Source: Paenibacillus pectinilyticus (GTDB lineage: Bacteria; Bacillota; Bacilli; Paenibacillales; NBRC-103111). Taken from it: a stretch of 64,000 bases of DNA. Every line of letters starts with the position of its first letter. Positions within the stretch are counted from its first letter, which is position 1. Location of the stretch: the NCBI RefSeq assembly GCF_001700435.1, contig NZ_LYPC01000022.1, forward strand, positions 290,087-354,086. Direction: 5' to 3'. The position numbers and the translations under genes were made by a program. This document shows, in pieces, positions 1-7,694 of this stretch. The notes beneath the pieces are model-generated. The model saw nothing but the letters and a program-made list of their open reading frames with translations, did not search any database and had not been told where the DNA came from.

Positions 1-583
1 GTTCGCTAATGCTAGACAATAAAGCTTCTCTTGAAAGAAAATCCAGACCATTCGTGGCTTCATCCAAAATTAACAACTTCGGTGATGCCATAAGTGCTCT
101 GGCAATGAGCAGCTTCTGCTTCTCACCCTGTGAGCAGGATTGGTAAGTACGATCATATAAATGCAAGCAAGATAGCCGCTGCATGAAGTCCCTCGCACGA
201 TCGAAATCCTCTTCACTCGGCTTATCATATAAGCCTATCGAAGCATGTTTGCCGCTGATAACAACATGCTGTGTTTTATCGGAAGCGTACAACTTTTCCT
301 GCAAGGATGAACTTACCCAACCAATCGATTTACGTAATTCTCTAATATCTACGCTGCCAAAAGGATGCCCCAAGACAGACAATTTTCCCTTCGTCGGCCA
401 AATATAGCCATTAATCATATTAAGCAAGGTTGTTTTGCCTGATCCGTTAAGTCCAAGAATTGCCCAATGCTCACCTTTGGCAACCTGCCAATTAATATCA
501 TCCAAGATGATTTTGTTTTCCCGGTACCAACCAATTTCTTTTAATTCAATAACCTGCGGTAAGGAGTCATCATTTATTTCCAA
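1..583 (-). CDS. ABC transporter ATP-binding protein (3' end beyond window)
   Basis: Nucleotide-binding subunit or stand-alone ATPase of an ABC system; only about 194 N-terminal residues lie in the window. Reading the minus strand, Walker A is GLNGSGKTT, the signature is SQGEKQK and Walker B is KLLILDEATNGLD, so the ATPase core is intact up to the edge. The first in-frame start with a ribosome site is TTG at 583, preceded by GGGGGA; nearby ATG triplets are out of frame. The wording around the motifs resembles stand-alone YlmA/ModF-type ATPases (inference). No permease is visible. Partner and substrate are unknown. Confidence 0.85.
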   Translation of the reverse strand, partial: MEINDDSLPQVIELKEIGWYRENKIILDDINWQVAKGEHWAILGLNGSGKTTLLNMINGYIWPTKGKLSVLGHPFGSVDIRELRKSIGWVSSSLQEKLYASDKTQHVVISGKHASIGLYDKPSEEDFDRARDFMQRLSCLHLYDRTYQSCSQGEKQKLLIARALMASPKLLILDEATNGLDFLSREALLSSISE

Positions 584-750
584 ATTGTATTCCCCCGATC
601 TTCACCCTTCCGGCCTAAGGCCTAGATGACCTACATCCGAATATACTTGTCTATCTAAGCTTACCATGAATTTCGGAGTTTGTACGCAAATGTACGTTCG
701 TGTCAAAAGTGACAGCATCATGAACGATCATTCGCAGTGTACATGCTTGA

Positions 751-1293
751 TTACGTAGCAACCTCATGTTGCATCAGGTTACTATATTTCAGAAAGCTTA
801 ACCGTTCTACTTGATACAAATCATAGATGTGTTGCGCTTCATTTATTAATTTATATACTTGAATATTAATGTCATTAACTAATTGGGCATACGGTAATTT
901 TTCTATCGCCCTCTTCGATCGGATGTTTTGTTTTCGGATCTTTAGAAACACCGTTTCGATATGATGTTCAAGAAATACTTCCGTGAAAAAAGAATCCTTT
1001 GCCCGTTGGTTATAACCGCTCCCAAAATACGGAGCCCCAATCCACGTGGCCAAGAAACCTGTTTGATTAACAATATCGTATAAATCAATCGTACCAATGG
1101 GCTGTCCCATTTCGTTAAGAATGGTTCTAGACATACATGTGTTCTGTTCCTCTTCCGTAATCAATTGTTTCGTACTAAACAAATATTCTTCATAACATTG
1201 ACATTTATTACGAACGTAAGGAAATACTGCAGGGTCCATCATTAAAGTATACAATGAATGGCAGTCGTGCAAATCACGTTTTTTCAACATCAT
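751..1293 (-). CDS. GNAT-family N-acetyltransferase
   Basis: 180-residue protein with the layout of RimJ/RimL-type GNAT acetyltransferases, which transfer acetyl from acetyl-CoA to an amine. The central part (about residues 60-130) shows the beta4-beta5 region with GQPIGTIDLYDI, a loop resembling the acetyl-CoA binding segment (YFGSGYNQRAKDSF) and the late helix KQNIRSKRAIEKL typical of the family. The usual Q/RxxGxG/A loop is only loosely conserved, so substrate cannot be predicted. An AGGTGG ribosome site precedes the start. It stands alone. Confidence 0.75.
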   Translation of the reverse strand: MMLKKRDLHDCHSLYTLMMDPAVFPYVRNKCQCYEEYLFSTKQLITEEEQNTCMSRTILNEMGQPIGTIDLYDIVNQTGFLATWIGAPYFGSGYNQRAKDSFFTEVFLEHHIETVFLKIRKQNIRSKRAIEKLPYAQLVNDINIQVYKLINEAQHIYDLYQVERLSFLKYSNLMQHEVAT

Positions 1294-1416
1294 AGTAAAT
1301 TACCACCTAGTCCTTTAAGTTCGCTATATCAAGCAATTTAAGTATATAAAAGGAAATAGGGGATTTTATTAAATCTACATTTTAATTGTGTAAAATTTAG
1401 TGCCCAACGCATAATA

Positions 1417-1455
1417 AACAAGTAGCAACTGCCGACGAGACAGTTGCTACTTGTT
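1417..1455 (-). terminator. Hairpin terminator downstream of the ybaK-like gene
   Basis: Perfect 15-bp stem (AACAAGTAGCAACTG) with a 9-nt loop, followed on the minus strand by a T-rich tail (TTTATTAT). It lies about 50 bp past the stop of the YbaK-family gene. Confidence 0.75.
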
Positions 1456-1501
1456 ATGGTTTAAATATCGTTCGGTTGCACGAAGCAAAGCAGTGCTTCA
1501 C

Positions 1502-1969
1502 TTATGTTATTTCCACAAGATGTGCTTCAGTTGCAACGATTAAATCAGCACCACTCATAAATATTTGTAACCCGCGCCGACCAGCACTTATACTAATAAG
1601 ATTCATAGATTCCACGGAGAGGTCCAAGTAAATCGGATATTTCTTCTTAATCCCCAGTGGCGACACGCCGCCTCGTATATATCCAGATAGATGCAATATA
1701 TCCTTGAGTGGTACCATCTCAACCTTTTTATTACCACTTTCAGTTGCCAAACGTTTTAGATTGAGCTCTCGATCACCCGGAATACAGGTGATCATCACCC
1801 CCATTTTATCACCTTGGACCAACAATGTTTTATAAATTTGATTGGAAAGAACGCCAACCTTCTCTGCCACTGTTTGAGCATCAAGTTGGTTTTCATCCCA
1901 CTCGTATTCGTGTAACGTATAGGGAATTTTGAGCACATCTAATTTACGGCAAGCATTCGTCTTTTCCAT
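1502..1969 (-). CDS. ybaK: YbaK/EbsC-family aminoacyl-tRNA deacylase
   Basis: 155-residue single-domain protein of the YbaK/prolyl-tRNA editing family, which hydrolyses mischarged Cys-tRNA(Pro) in trans in the cytoplasm. Family landmarks visible: the N-terminal LDVLKIPYTLHEYEWDEN segment, the QIYKTLLVQGD lysine segment, the RELNLKRLATESGNKKVEM stretch, and GYIRGGVSPLGIKKKYPIY, the glycine-rich loop with the SPLG element. Length matches bacterial YbaK. Start is ATG with AAAGGTG upstream. Single-gene unit ended by the hairpin just downstream. Confidence 0.9.
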   Translation of the reverse strand: MEKTNACRKLDVLKIPYTLHEYEWDENQLDAQTVAEKVGVLSNQIYKTLLVQGDKMGVMITCIPGDRELNLKRLATESGNKKVEMVPLKDILHLSGYIRGGVSPLGIKKKYPIYLDLSVESMNLISISAGRRGLQIFMSGADLIVATEAHLVEIT

Positions 1970-2172
1970 ATTAGCACCTTTCTATATAGGAAGAAGTAAA
2001 TAAATGTACATCTTATTATTAACTTATTTCAGGGACTCATCAAGATAATATAACGTTATAATCAAAATAAATGAGTGGAATTTCACGACTCGAATAATTC
2101 ATAACTTACTTTTGTTGAGTTACATTAAATTATATAGTATAATAACAAGTATCTAGAAGGGAGTGACTTATA

Positions 2173-3225
2173 ATGTCCAATCTTACATCTTCTTCATTTG
2201 AAATAGGAATAAGCACATTCCTCGAGGCTGCTCCGAGAGCCGGCGGTTTTACTCACGCCGAACGACTGCGACAAGCGGTAGAGGAAATTAATTTGGCCGA
2301 CCAAGTCGGTCTGGATGTTTATGCGATCGGTGAACATCACCGTGCGGATTATGCGAGCTCAGCGCCGGCCGTAATTCTGGCTGCTGCCGCTTCCACGACC
2401 AAGCGAATCAGACTCTCGAGCGCCGTGACGGTATTGTCTTCGGATGATCCGGTTCGCGTTTACCAAGCATTCTCTACGTTAGACGGCTTATCCAATGGCC
2501 GGGCTGAAATTATGGCGGGTCGTGGATCGTTTATTGAATCTTTCCCTCTGTTCGGACATGATTTGAACCACTACGACGAACTATTCGAGGAAAAGTTAGA
2601 ACTTCTACTCGCCATCCGCAATTCGGAGAAAGTAAGCTGGAAGGGTGGTCATCGCCCTGCAATTCATAACTTAGGTGTTTATCCGCGATCCGTTCAAGAG
2701 CCTTTACCCGTATGGATTGGAACCGGCGGTAATCCGGATTCTGCCATTCGCGCTGGCATGTTAGGCTTGCCTGTCGTCTTTGCCATCATTGGCGGTATGC
2801 CCGAGCGATTCGCTTCTCTTGTCAGTCTGTATAAGGAGTCGGCAACTAAGGCCGGACACGATGTAAGTAAGCTGCAGATTGCAACGCACTCTCACGGCTT
2901 CATCTCTGATACTGTCGAGAAAGCTGCAGACTTATTCTATCCATCGACTGCCGCCCAGATGAACACCATTGGTCGTGAACGCGGCTGGCCGCCTTACACG
3001 CGCGAATCGTTCGATGCTGCTCGCAGCCTACGCGGAGCTCTATATGTCGGTGATCCCGAATATGTCGCGGAGAAAATCATACTGCTCCGCAAGAACTTAG
3101 GCATTACGCGCTTCCTACTGCATGTAGACGTCAGTACGATGCCGCATCACGAATTGCTGCGCACCATTGAGCTGCTTGGCACAAAAGTCGCGCCAATCGT
3201 GCACAAGGAGCTTGCTCGCGGGTAA
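2173..3225 (+). CDS. LLM-class flavin-dependent oxidoreductase
   Basis: 350-residue bacterial-luciferase-like TIM-barrel protein. Typical features: early GISTFLEAAPR strand, the DQVGLDVYAIGEHHRADYASSAP segment that contributes to flavin and substrate binding, RIRLSSAVTVLSSDDPVR, GRAEIMAGRGSFIESFPLFG, and LPVWIGTGGNPDSAIRAG late in the barrel. Such enzymes use FMN or F420 to oxidise diverse substrates; closest in style to the YhbW/LuxA-like two-component flavin oxidoreductases. Start ATG with GGGAG upstream. The gene is preceded by an AT-rich promoter region and ends at a strong bidirectional terminator. Substrate unknown. Confidence 0.88.
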   Translation: MSNLTSSSFEIGISTFLEAAPRAGGFTHAERLRQAVEEINLADQVGLDVYAIGEHHRADYASSAPAVILAAAASTTKRIRLSSAVTVLSSDDPVRVYQAFSTLDGLSNGRAEIMAGRGSFIESFPLFGHDLNHYDELFEEKLELLLAIRNSEKVSWKGGHRPAIHNLGVYPRSVQEPLPVWIGTGGNPDSAIRAGMLGLPVVFAIIGGMPERFASLVSLYKESATKAGHDVSKLQIATHSHGFISDTVEKAADLFYPSTAAQMNTIGRERGWPPYTRESFDAARSLRGALYVGDPEYVAEKIILLRKNLGITRFLLHVDVSTMPHHELLRTIELLGTKVAPIVHKELARG

Positions 3226-3308
3226 GACATGGGTGCATTACATTGTGAATGCCAACTTAGTTCGGCATTCATGTGCCGTACATTCCTTCACGACATCCCT
3301 ATATACAA

Positions 3309-3354
3309 TAAAGGGTCCGAACCAGGTATAGTAACCTAGTTCGGACCCTTTTTC
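3309..3354. terminator. Bidirectional intrinsic terminator
   Basis: Long hairpin with outer arms AAGGGTCCGAAC/GTTCGGACCCTT and further pairing (AGGT/ACCT) inside, followed by TTTTT on the plus strand and TTTATTGT on the minus strand. It separates the convergent LLM oxidoreductase and doxX genes. Confidence 0.9.
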
Positions 3355-3372
3355 CAACCCAAATTGCGACAA

Positions 3373-3720
3373 TTAAATCACATGAACAACGACCAATGAC
3401 GCTGCAATCAACGTAATCACAAAAGCAGGTATCGCTTGTGCAACCGGATGCTTGACTCTGAAGTGAGAAAGGCATGCCACTAACATCGTGACGCCAATCC
3501 AAATGCCCGCCCATGCAGCTACTACCGGATACCAGTATCCGATAACAAGCCCAGCTGCCCCAACGAGTTGAACGAAACCTGTAACAACCCGAAACCATTG
3601 CGGCAGTTTAATCGAATTGAACATTTCGATATGATTCTTCGTACCGGCTAGCTTACTTCCACCAGCAAACCCCATGGAAACAAGTAAGAAGCTTTGTAAA
3701 ATAATAAAAACGATTATCAT
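3373..3720 (-). CDS. DoxX-family small membrane protein
   Basis: 115-residue protein with four hydrophobic helices, matching the DoxX/DoxD-like family. Typical residues: FAGGSKLAGTKNHIEMFNSIKLPQWFRVVTGFVQLVGAAGLVIGYW. It is the last gene of an arsR-SRPBCC-doxX operon: the SRPBCC gene ends 27 bp upstream. This three-gene layout is common in Bacillales; the role is not established. Start is ATG with GGGGGAG upstream. Confidence 0.85.
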   Translation of the reverse strand: MIIVFIILQSFLLVSMGFAGGSKLAGTKNHIEMFNSIKLPQWFRVVTGFVQLVGAAGLVIGYWYPVVAAWAGIWIGVTMLVACLSHFRVKHPVAQAIPAFVITLIAASLVVVHVI

Positions 3721-3747
3721 TAGGTTCTCCCCCTGCTCTTTAGTTGG

Positions 3748-4143
3748 CTACTCGGCCAATAACTTTTCAAGCTCGCCGCACCAATTCGTCCAGCCGTACT
3801 TAGCGCCGCCAAGTGCTTGCGGATTTGAGATCCCGGTTTGTTCAAGATGGAGGTTAACCTTTCCGTCCTCTAATTCTTGAAGTGTCCAAGTGACTGTGTG
3901 CACCTCACCGCTGGCAAATGTATAAGACAGCTGCTTAGGTGCATCCACGACAAGCACTTCACCTTCGATAATGCCATTCCAATATTCAGTCGCTTGTGTA
4001 CGGAATTGAAAACGGTGACCTACGACAGGCTTAAAATCATTTTGCATAATCCATTTCGTAAGCTTGTTTGAATCCGTTAAAGCAGACCACACTTTCTCAA
4101 TCGATGACGTGAACTGAAAATCCAAAGATAATGTTAAACTCAT
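3748..4143 (-). CDS. SRPBCC (AHSA1/START-like) domain protein
   Basis: 131-residue protein of the Aha1-C/SRPBCC fold, a helix-grip domain with a hydrophobic ligand pocket. Seen: SIEKVWSALTDSNKLTKWIM at the N-terminus, the FQFRTQATEYWNGIIEGEV strands, QLSYTFASGEVHTVTWTLQE, and a C-terminal GWTNWCGELEKLL helix. The chosen ATG at 4143 overlaps the arsR stop as ATGA, the usual coupling; an in-frame longer reading would run 25 residues into arsR. Co-transcribed with arsR and doxX. In analogous operons the SRPBCC protein is regulated by the ArsR partner; its ligand is unknown. Confidence 0.9.
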   Translation of the reverse strand: MSLTLSLDFQFTSSIEKVWSALTDSNKLTKWIMQNDFKPVVGHRFQFRTQATEYWNGIIEGEVLVVDAPKQLSYTFASGEVHTVTWTLQELEDGKVNLHLEQTGISNPQALGGAKYGWTNWCGELEKLLAE

Positions 4144-4469
4144 AAGTCTTCCTCCTCTAATAGTTGGTTTAAGTGAAACATATGTGTACCCCAAAACTTG
4201 CTGTAGAAAGCCACCCAATTTGGGATTTCTATGAGTGGTGAGGCATTTAGCCTGAATCGTGTTTCTCTCCCTACTTTTCGGTCAAGTACTAGTCCGGCCT
4301 CTTTAAGGATTGTCAAATGTTTAGATACGGCTGTTCGGGCCATTTGAAACTGTTCGGTTAACTCATGCAGCGGAATCTCTTCAGCCTCAGCTAACAAACG
4401 AATCATTCGTCGCCTATTTGGATCTGCAATCGCGTCATACACATCTCGCAAATGGTTATTTTCGATCAC
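4140..4469 (-). CDS. ArsR/SmtB-family transcriptional regulator
   Basis: 109-residue winged-helix repressor. The HTH is clear: DAIADPNRRRMIRLLAEAEE, LHELTEQFQMARTAVSKHLTILKEAGLV, then the beta wing RKVGRETRFRLN. No metal-binding ELCVCDL motif is present, so it is probably not a metal sensor; it fits the SdpR-like class paired with SRPBCC proteins. Start is GTG at 4469. Its stop overlaps the next gene's start (ATGA). Two related inverted repeats about 105-150 bp upstream (4573-4590 and 4602-4619) are likely autoregulatory operators. Confidence 0.9.
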   Translation of the reverse strand: MIENNHLRDVYDAIADPNRRRMIRLLAEAEEIPLHELTEQFQMARTAVSKHLTILKEAGLVLDRKVGRETRFRLNASPLIEIPNWVAFYSKFWGTHMFHLNQLLEEEDL

Positions 4470-4572
4470 AACACCCTCTCCTACCTATTATTACCAAGGG
4501 ACAGCCGTAAATTCACACTCTCTCATGGGGGCGGTACTTCCGACGTAGCAGTCATGAGTGAGAAGTTTGATG

Positions 4573-4619
4573 TGACACCATTTAGTGTCTCATTTATTAT
4601 ATGTCACCTTTTGGTGTCA
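4573..4619. promoter_or_regulatory. Tandem inverted repeats, probable ArsR operators
   Basis: Two copies of the same imperfect palindrome, TGACACC-N4-AGTGTCT (4573-4590) and TGTCACC-N4-GGTGTCA (4602-4619), with centres 29 bp apart, about three helical turns. They lie upstream of the arsR-SRPBCC-doxX operon and share the consensus TGACACC-N4-GGTGTCA. Assignment to ArsR is by position. Confidence 0.6.
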
Positions 4620-4666
4620 TGTCAACTGGAAATCCCGATGTTATTTTAATTATGTATTCTCACAAT

Positions 4667-4695
4667 AAAAAAGCTCGTGAAGGCCACGGGCTTTT
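4667..4695 (-). terminator. Intrinsic terminator of the FGE-fold lipoprotein gene
   Basis: Stem AAAAGCCCGTG/CACGAGCTTTT with one mismatch and a T tail (CTTTTTTATT) on the minus strand, 72 bp past the stop of the upstream gene. Confidence 0.8.
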
Positions 4696-4766
4696 AGAAA
4701 AAACTATGTACGTATCAACTTTTATAATGGCAGTACACCTTTTAATTTGATACTTGATTTCTCTGT

Positions 4767-5609
4767 TCACTCGTTTCGAATCAAGCGAAAACCTTGATCT
4801 GGGCCAATCCCATTCGCATCAAACTTGCCCCGAAAGGATAACGCATCATTGCTAATGTCACCAATCCAACCGCCACCCTTCACGACTCGGTAGGAACCAC
4901 TAGGACTATCCAACTCTCCAAACCAGTTCCAACACCATTCCCTAACATTACCAGACAAATCGTAAAGACCTAACTCATTAGGTTTTTTGATCCCGATCGT
5001 TTTGGTTTTATTCTTGTTGTTTTCTATGCTTGGCCAGTTCCAATCGCCTGATAGGTAGGTATCGCCGGCATTTCTCCAATACCAAGCTACTTCATCAGCA
5101 TTATCGCTGCCGCTGTATGTGTAATTCTTGCTGGTCTGACCACCCGATGCAGCATATTCCCATTCTGCTTCTGTCGGCAATCGATAACCATTCGCACCTT
5201 CATTGATCGTTACTGTCCATTTAAGTGGATCGTTAGCATTTTGATTATTCGGATCTTTTTTGGTTTTATCTAGGTTGTAGTATGGTTTCAAGCCGTCTTT
5301 TATACTTCTATTATTGCAAAACTCAATCACGTCATACCAACTTACCATTTCTACTGGCAAATTCGCTCCTTGGAACTGAGAGGGATTACTCCCCATTACA
5401 TCCAGCCACTCTTTTTGAGTGACCTCATATTGACCGATATAGAAGTTCGATATGGTTACACTTTTTCCATAGTAGTTGGATTTTGTATTCATCATTTTCC
5501 CGCCTTTGACGAATACAAAGTTATCCTTCTTCATTACAGGCTTTTCTTGCGAACAAGCACCGATAACAACCATCATGACTACTGATAGGAAAAGTATTCG
5601 TATTCTCAT
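4767..5609 (-). CDS. SUMF1/FGE-fold lipoprotein (formylglycine-generating enzyme-like, probably not an FGE)
   Basis: 280 residues from the ATG at 5609, which has AAGGAG upstream; a longer reading adds 10 unlikely residues. The signal peptide ends in a lipobox (VIGAC, Cys19), so it should be anchored outside the membrane. The rest is an FGE-sulfatase (SUMF1/PvdO) fold: FYIGQYEVTQKEWLDVMG, NLPVEMVSWYDVIEFCN, YRLPTEAEWEYAASGG, NELGLYDLSGNVREWCWNWFG, VVKGGGWIG and a C-terminal GPDQGFRLIRNE. The two C-terminal cysteines that bind copper in true FGEs (in the SYLC...YC region) are absent: the equivalent stretch reads LSFRGKFDANGIG. It is therefore probably a non-FGE member of the superfamily; role unknown. 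Confidence 0.85.
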   Translation of the reverse strand: MRIRILFLSVVMMVVIGACSQEKPVMKKDNFVFVKGGKMMNTKSNYYGKSVTISNFYIGQYEVTQKEWLDVMGSNPSQFQGANLPVEMVSWYDVIEFCNNRSIKDGLKPYYNLDKTKKDPNNQNANDPLKWTVTINEGANGYRLPTEAEWEYAASGGQTSKNYTYSGSDNADEVAWYWRNAGDTYLSGDWNWPSIENNKNKTKTIGIKKPNELGLYDLSGNVREWCWNWFGELDSPSGSYRVVKGGGWIGDISNDALSFRGKFDANGIGPDQGFRLIRNE

Positions 5610-5639
5610 TGAGGTATCTCCTTGTAGGTTGAAATACAT

Positions 5640-5670
5640 AAAGCTGCCGGCTGTTAGACCGGCTAGCTTT
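5640..5670 (-). terminator. Hairpin downstream of the xylanase gene
   Basis: Arms AAAGCTAGCCGG/CCGGCAGCTTT with one mismatch and an 8-nt loop, 27 bp past the xynA stop. The T tail is short, so termination may be partial and could allow some read-through into the lipoprotein gene. Confidence 0.6.
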
Positions 5671-5696
5671 AGTAATTGTAATCATTCAGCGACCTA

Positions 5697-6335
5697 TTAC
5701 CACACAGTTACATTAGAGCTTCCACTGCTTTGATATCCCTCAGTCGCTAATATTTGATAAGTCCAACTACTTCCTAAGTTCATGCCTAAGTTCTTCCATG
5801 CGTTAACGTGGTTGCTAAACGTAATAGCGACATTGCTGCCAGTTGCTCTCTTCGACTGTCGAACACTCCAGAACTGAGTGAATGTTGCAGTGCCGTCTAT
5901 AGAAGGTGCATTGGTTCGTGTAGCCGTATAAATGTCATATGTCCCTCCGTCACTGGTCACGGTACCTTTATATGTGCCAGTAGGTCGATAGGTCCCCCAA
6001 CTATCAACGACGTAGTATTCGATAAGTGAGTTTCTCGTCCATCCATACAGAGACAAATAGCCATTACCCGATGGCGACCAAACGCCGGCATTATAGTTAA
6101 TCGTCCTCGATGGTGAACCGGTATTCCAGCCTTTACCAACAACGAAATTACCGCTATTCGACCAAGAAACACTATAGTTGCCGCCAGATCCATTCGTAGC
6201 ATTAACAGTCCCGCCGCCATCTGTCCAATTCTGCCAGTAGTCCGTCGCCGCATTGGCAGTTACTGCAAACAAGCTCGTACAACTAATCGAAGCAGCCATA
6301 ATCAAAGTCAAGAATTTCTTATTCCGTTTAAACAT
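5697..6335 (-). CDS. xynA: GH11 endo-1,4-beta-xylanase
   Basis: 212-residue secreted xylanase, essentially the size of B. subtilis XynA. A signal peptide (residues 1-29, ending TANA before [11 protein letters not shown]) precedes a single glycoside hydrolase family 11 jelly-roll domain. The catalytic pair is visible: nucleophile Glu in [18 protein letters not shown] and acid/base Glu in [15 protein letters not shown]. Thumb residues [16 protein letters not shown] are present. It hydrolyses internal beta-1,4 bonds of xylan outside the cell. Start ATG with GAGGAGG. A good sigma-A-like promoter lies about 90 bp upstream. No binding module and no other xylan genes nearby. Confidence 0.97.
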   Translation of the reverse strand: MFKRNKKFLTLIMAASISCTSLFAVTANAATDYWQNWTDGGGTVNATNGSGGNYSVSWSNSGNFVVGKGWNTGSPSRTINYNAGVWSPSGNGYLSLYGWTRNSLIEYYVVDSWGTYRPTGTYKGTVTSDGGTYDIYTATRTNAPSIDGTATFTQFWSVRQSKRATGSNVAITFSNHVNAWKNLGMNLGSSWTYQILATEGYQSSGSSNVTVW

Positions 6336-6422
6336 AGTTTACCTCCTCAAATTTTTCAAATTGTCACTAATTACCTACGTACGACTTGAATGTTCTCTTA
6401 GATTAAGCACTATGTATCCCGT

Positions 6423-6451
6423 GTTATATGACGTGTAGTTCTGACTGTCAC
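6423..6451 (-). promoter_or_regulatory. Predicted sigma-A promoter of xynA
   Basis: On the minus strand: -35 GTGACA (6446-6451), 17-nt spacer, -10 TATAAC (6423-6428). Predicted start of transcription near 6416, giving a leader of about 80 nt before the xynA ribosome site. Confidence 0.5.
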
Positions 6452-6641
6452 CTCCTCCCTACGTAGATTATTATAGGAGGTAAGCGCATACATAACTACT
6501 CAACAGATTAAAGAACATACCCCCAAATTTTTACTTTTCTTAAAATACATAGAAACCCATTTCGCGTGATGTGAACAATTGGGAACGCTTTTGCAGTCAC
6601 CTTGGACCCTCACATTCGCCATGGAATTGAAACGTATACGC
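6452..6641. other. Intergenic region upstream of xynA
   Basis: No gene supported here. A loosely cre-like sequence, TGGGAACGCTTTTGC near 6580-6594, lies about 160 bp upstream of the predicted xynA promoter; it deviates from the CcpA consensus at several positions and its distance is unfavourable, so it is only a weak candidate for catabolite control. Confidence 0.3.
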
Positions 6642-6670
6642 AAAAAGCCGCCCCTTCAAGGACGGCATTT
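6642..6670 (-). terminator. Intrinsic terminator of the lysR gene
   Basis: Stem GCCGTCC.../...GGGGCGGC with one mismatch followed by CTTTTTG on the minus strand, 26 bp past the lysR stop. Confidence 0.8.
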
Positions 6671-6695
6671 CAATATGAACCTGAATTTCTTTTCC

Positions 6696-7583
6696 TTACG
6701 TTGTTTCTTCGTGCATCGCTTCAAAATAGGCGACAACTACCTCACGGAACTCCAGCGCAACCTGCGACATATATCGACTCTTGTGCCATAATAAGGCTAT
6801 TTCACGAACCAATTCATGACCATCTACTTGGAGATATGAGATATCTTCTCGCATATTCTTTGCCGTGCTAGGCATGAAAGCTATGCCAATTTCGGCTTCC
6901 ACAAGGGCGCTAAGCCTTGCGGGTTCATCTCCCTCATACACATATTGCGGTTCAAATCCCACGGCTTTGCATATCGAATCCGTTAAATCGCGCGTACCGT
7001 AACCTCTTTTTACACCAACGAACCATTCATCCTTTAGTTGTATCAATGATACATGGCTTTGAGCTGCCAACCGATGCCCCTTCGGAACAGCGATAAGGAT
7101 GGGATCCCTATAAACAATTTGACATGCGATGTCATCGCTCTCAATAGGAGGTGACGATAAGCAGAAATCAACCTCACCTCGATGAAGAAGCGTCACCATT
7201 TCTTGCGTGGTCAACATTTGAACATGAAATTGAATATGAGGCCGCTTTTTCCTAAACGCGCGAAGAATATTGGGCAACGTACTAGCTGCGGTCACTGCCA
7301 ATTCAAGCGTGCCCTGATCTGGACTCGACATATCGCGAAGCTCCTGTTTTCCCTGGTCCAGTTCGAACAATGCCCTTTCTGCACGGTGAAGGAACCGCAC
7401 GCCGAACTCATTCAGTCGCAGCTTCCTCCCTATTCGATCGAATAGGGGAACACCAAGATCATCCTCCAATCGCTGAATGGTCTTACTTAGTGACGATTGC
7501 GTAACATGCAGACTGCGCGCAGCCTCAGTGACATGTTCCACACGAGCTACCGCTAGAAAATAGTGCAGCTGAAGAAGTTCCAT
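6696..7583 (-). CDS. LysR-family transcriptional regulator
   Basis: 295 residues. N-terminal winged HTH (residues 1-60): MELLQLHYFLAVARVEHVTE, AARSLHVTQSSLSKTIQRLEDDLGVPLFDR. The remainder is a LysR substrate-binding domain with the usual EFREVV C-terminus. Divergently oriented from an MFS transporter 111 bp away, the standard arrangement for a LysR regulator controlling its neighbour. The intergenic region carries an ATGAAAT...ATTTCAT inverted repeat (7626-7658) that may include its binding site. Inducer unknown. Confidence 0.92.
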   Translation of the reverse strand: MELLQLHYFLAVARVEHVTEAARSLHVTQSSLSKTIQRLEDDLGVPLFDRIGRKLRLNEFGVRFLHRAERALFELDQGKQELRDMSSPDQGTLELAVTAASTLPNILRAFRKKRPHIQFHVQMLTTQEMVTLLHRGEVDFCLSSPPIESDDIACQIVYRDPILIAVPKGHRLAAQSHVSLIQLKDEWFVGVKRGYGTRDLTDSICKAVGFEPQYVYEGDEPARLSALVEAEIGIAFMPSTAKNMREDISYLQVDGHELVREIALLWHKSRYMSQVALEFREVVVAYFEAMHEETT

Positions 7584-7625
7584 TCCGCGCCCCCATTCAT
7601 TCCTTCAAATCAATAAGATTATAAC

Positions 7626-7658
7626 ATGAAATGCGTTGGAATGAATAAGTGATTTCAT
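7626..7658. promoter_or_regulatory. Inverted repeat in the lysR/MFS divergent promoter region
   Basis: ATGAAAT (7626-7632) and ATTTCAT (7652-7658) face each other across 19 bp; TTATAAC direct repeats flank them. Candidate LysR site by position only. Confidence 0.35.
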
Positions 7659-7694
7659 TTACGATAACATTATAACGATTTAGGGGGACCTATA

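Noticed and set aside
6579..6594. CcpA cre site for xynA
   Set aside because: Only partial match to consensus and far upstream of the predicted promoter; mentioned only as a weak possibility.
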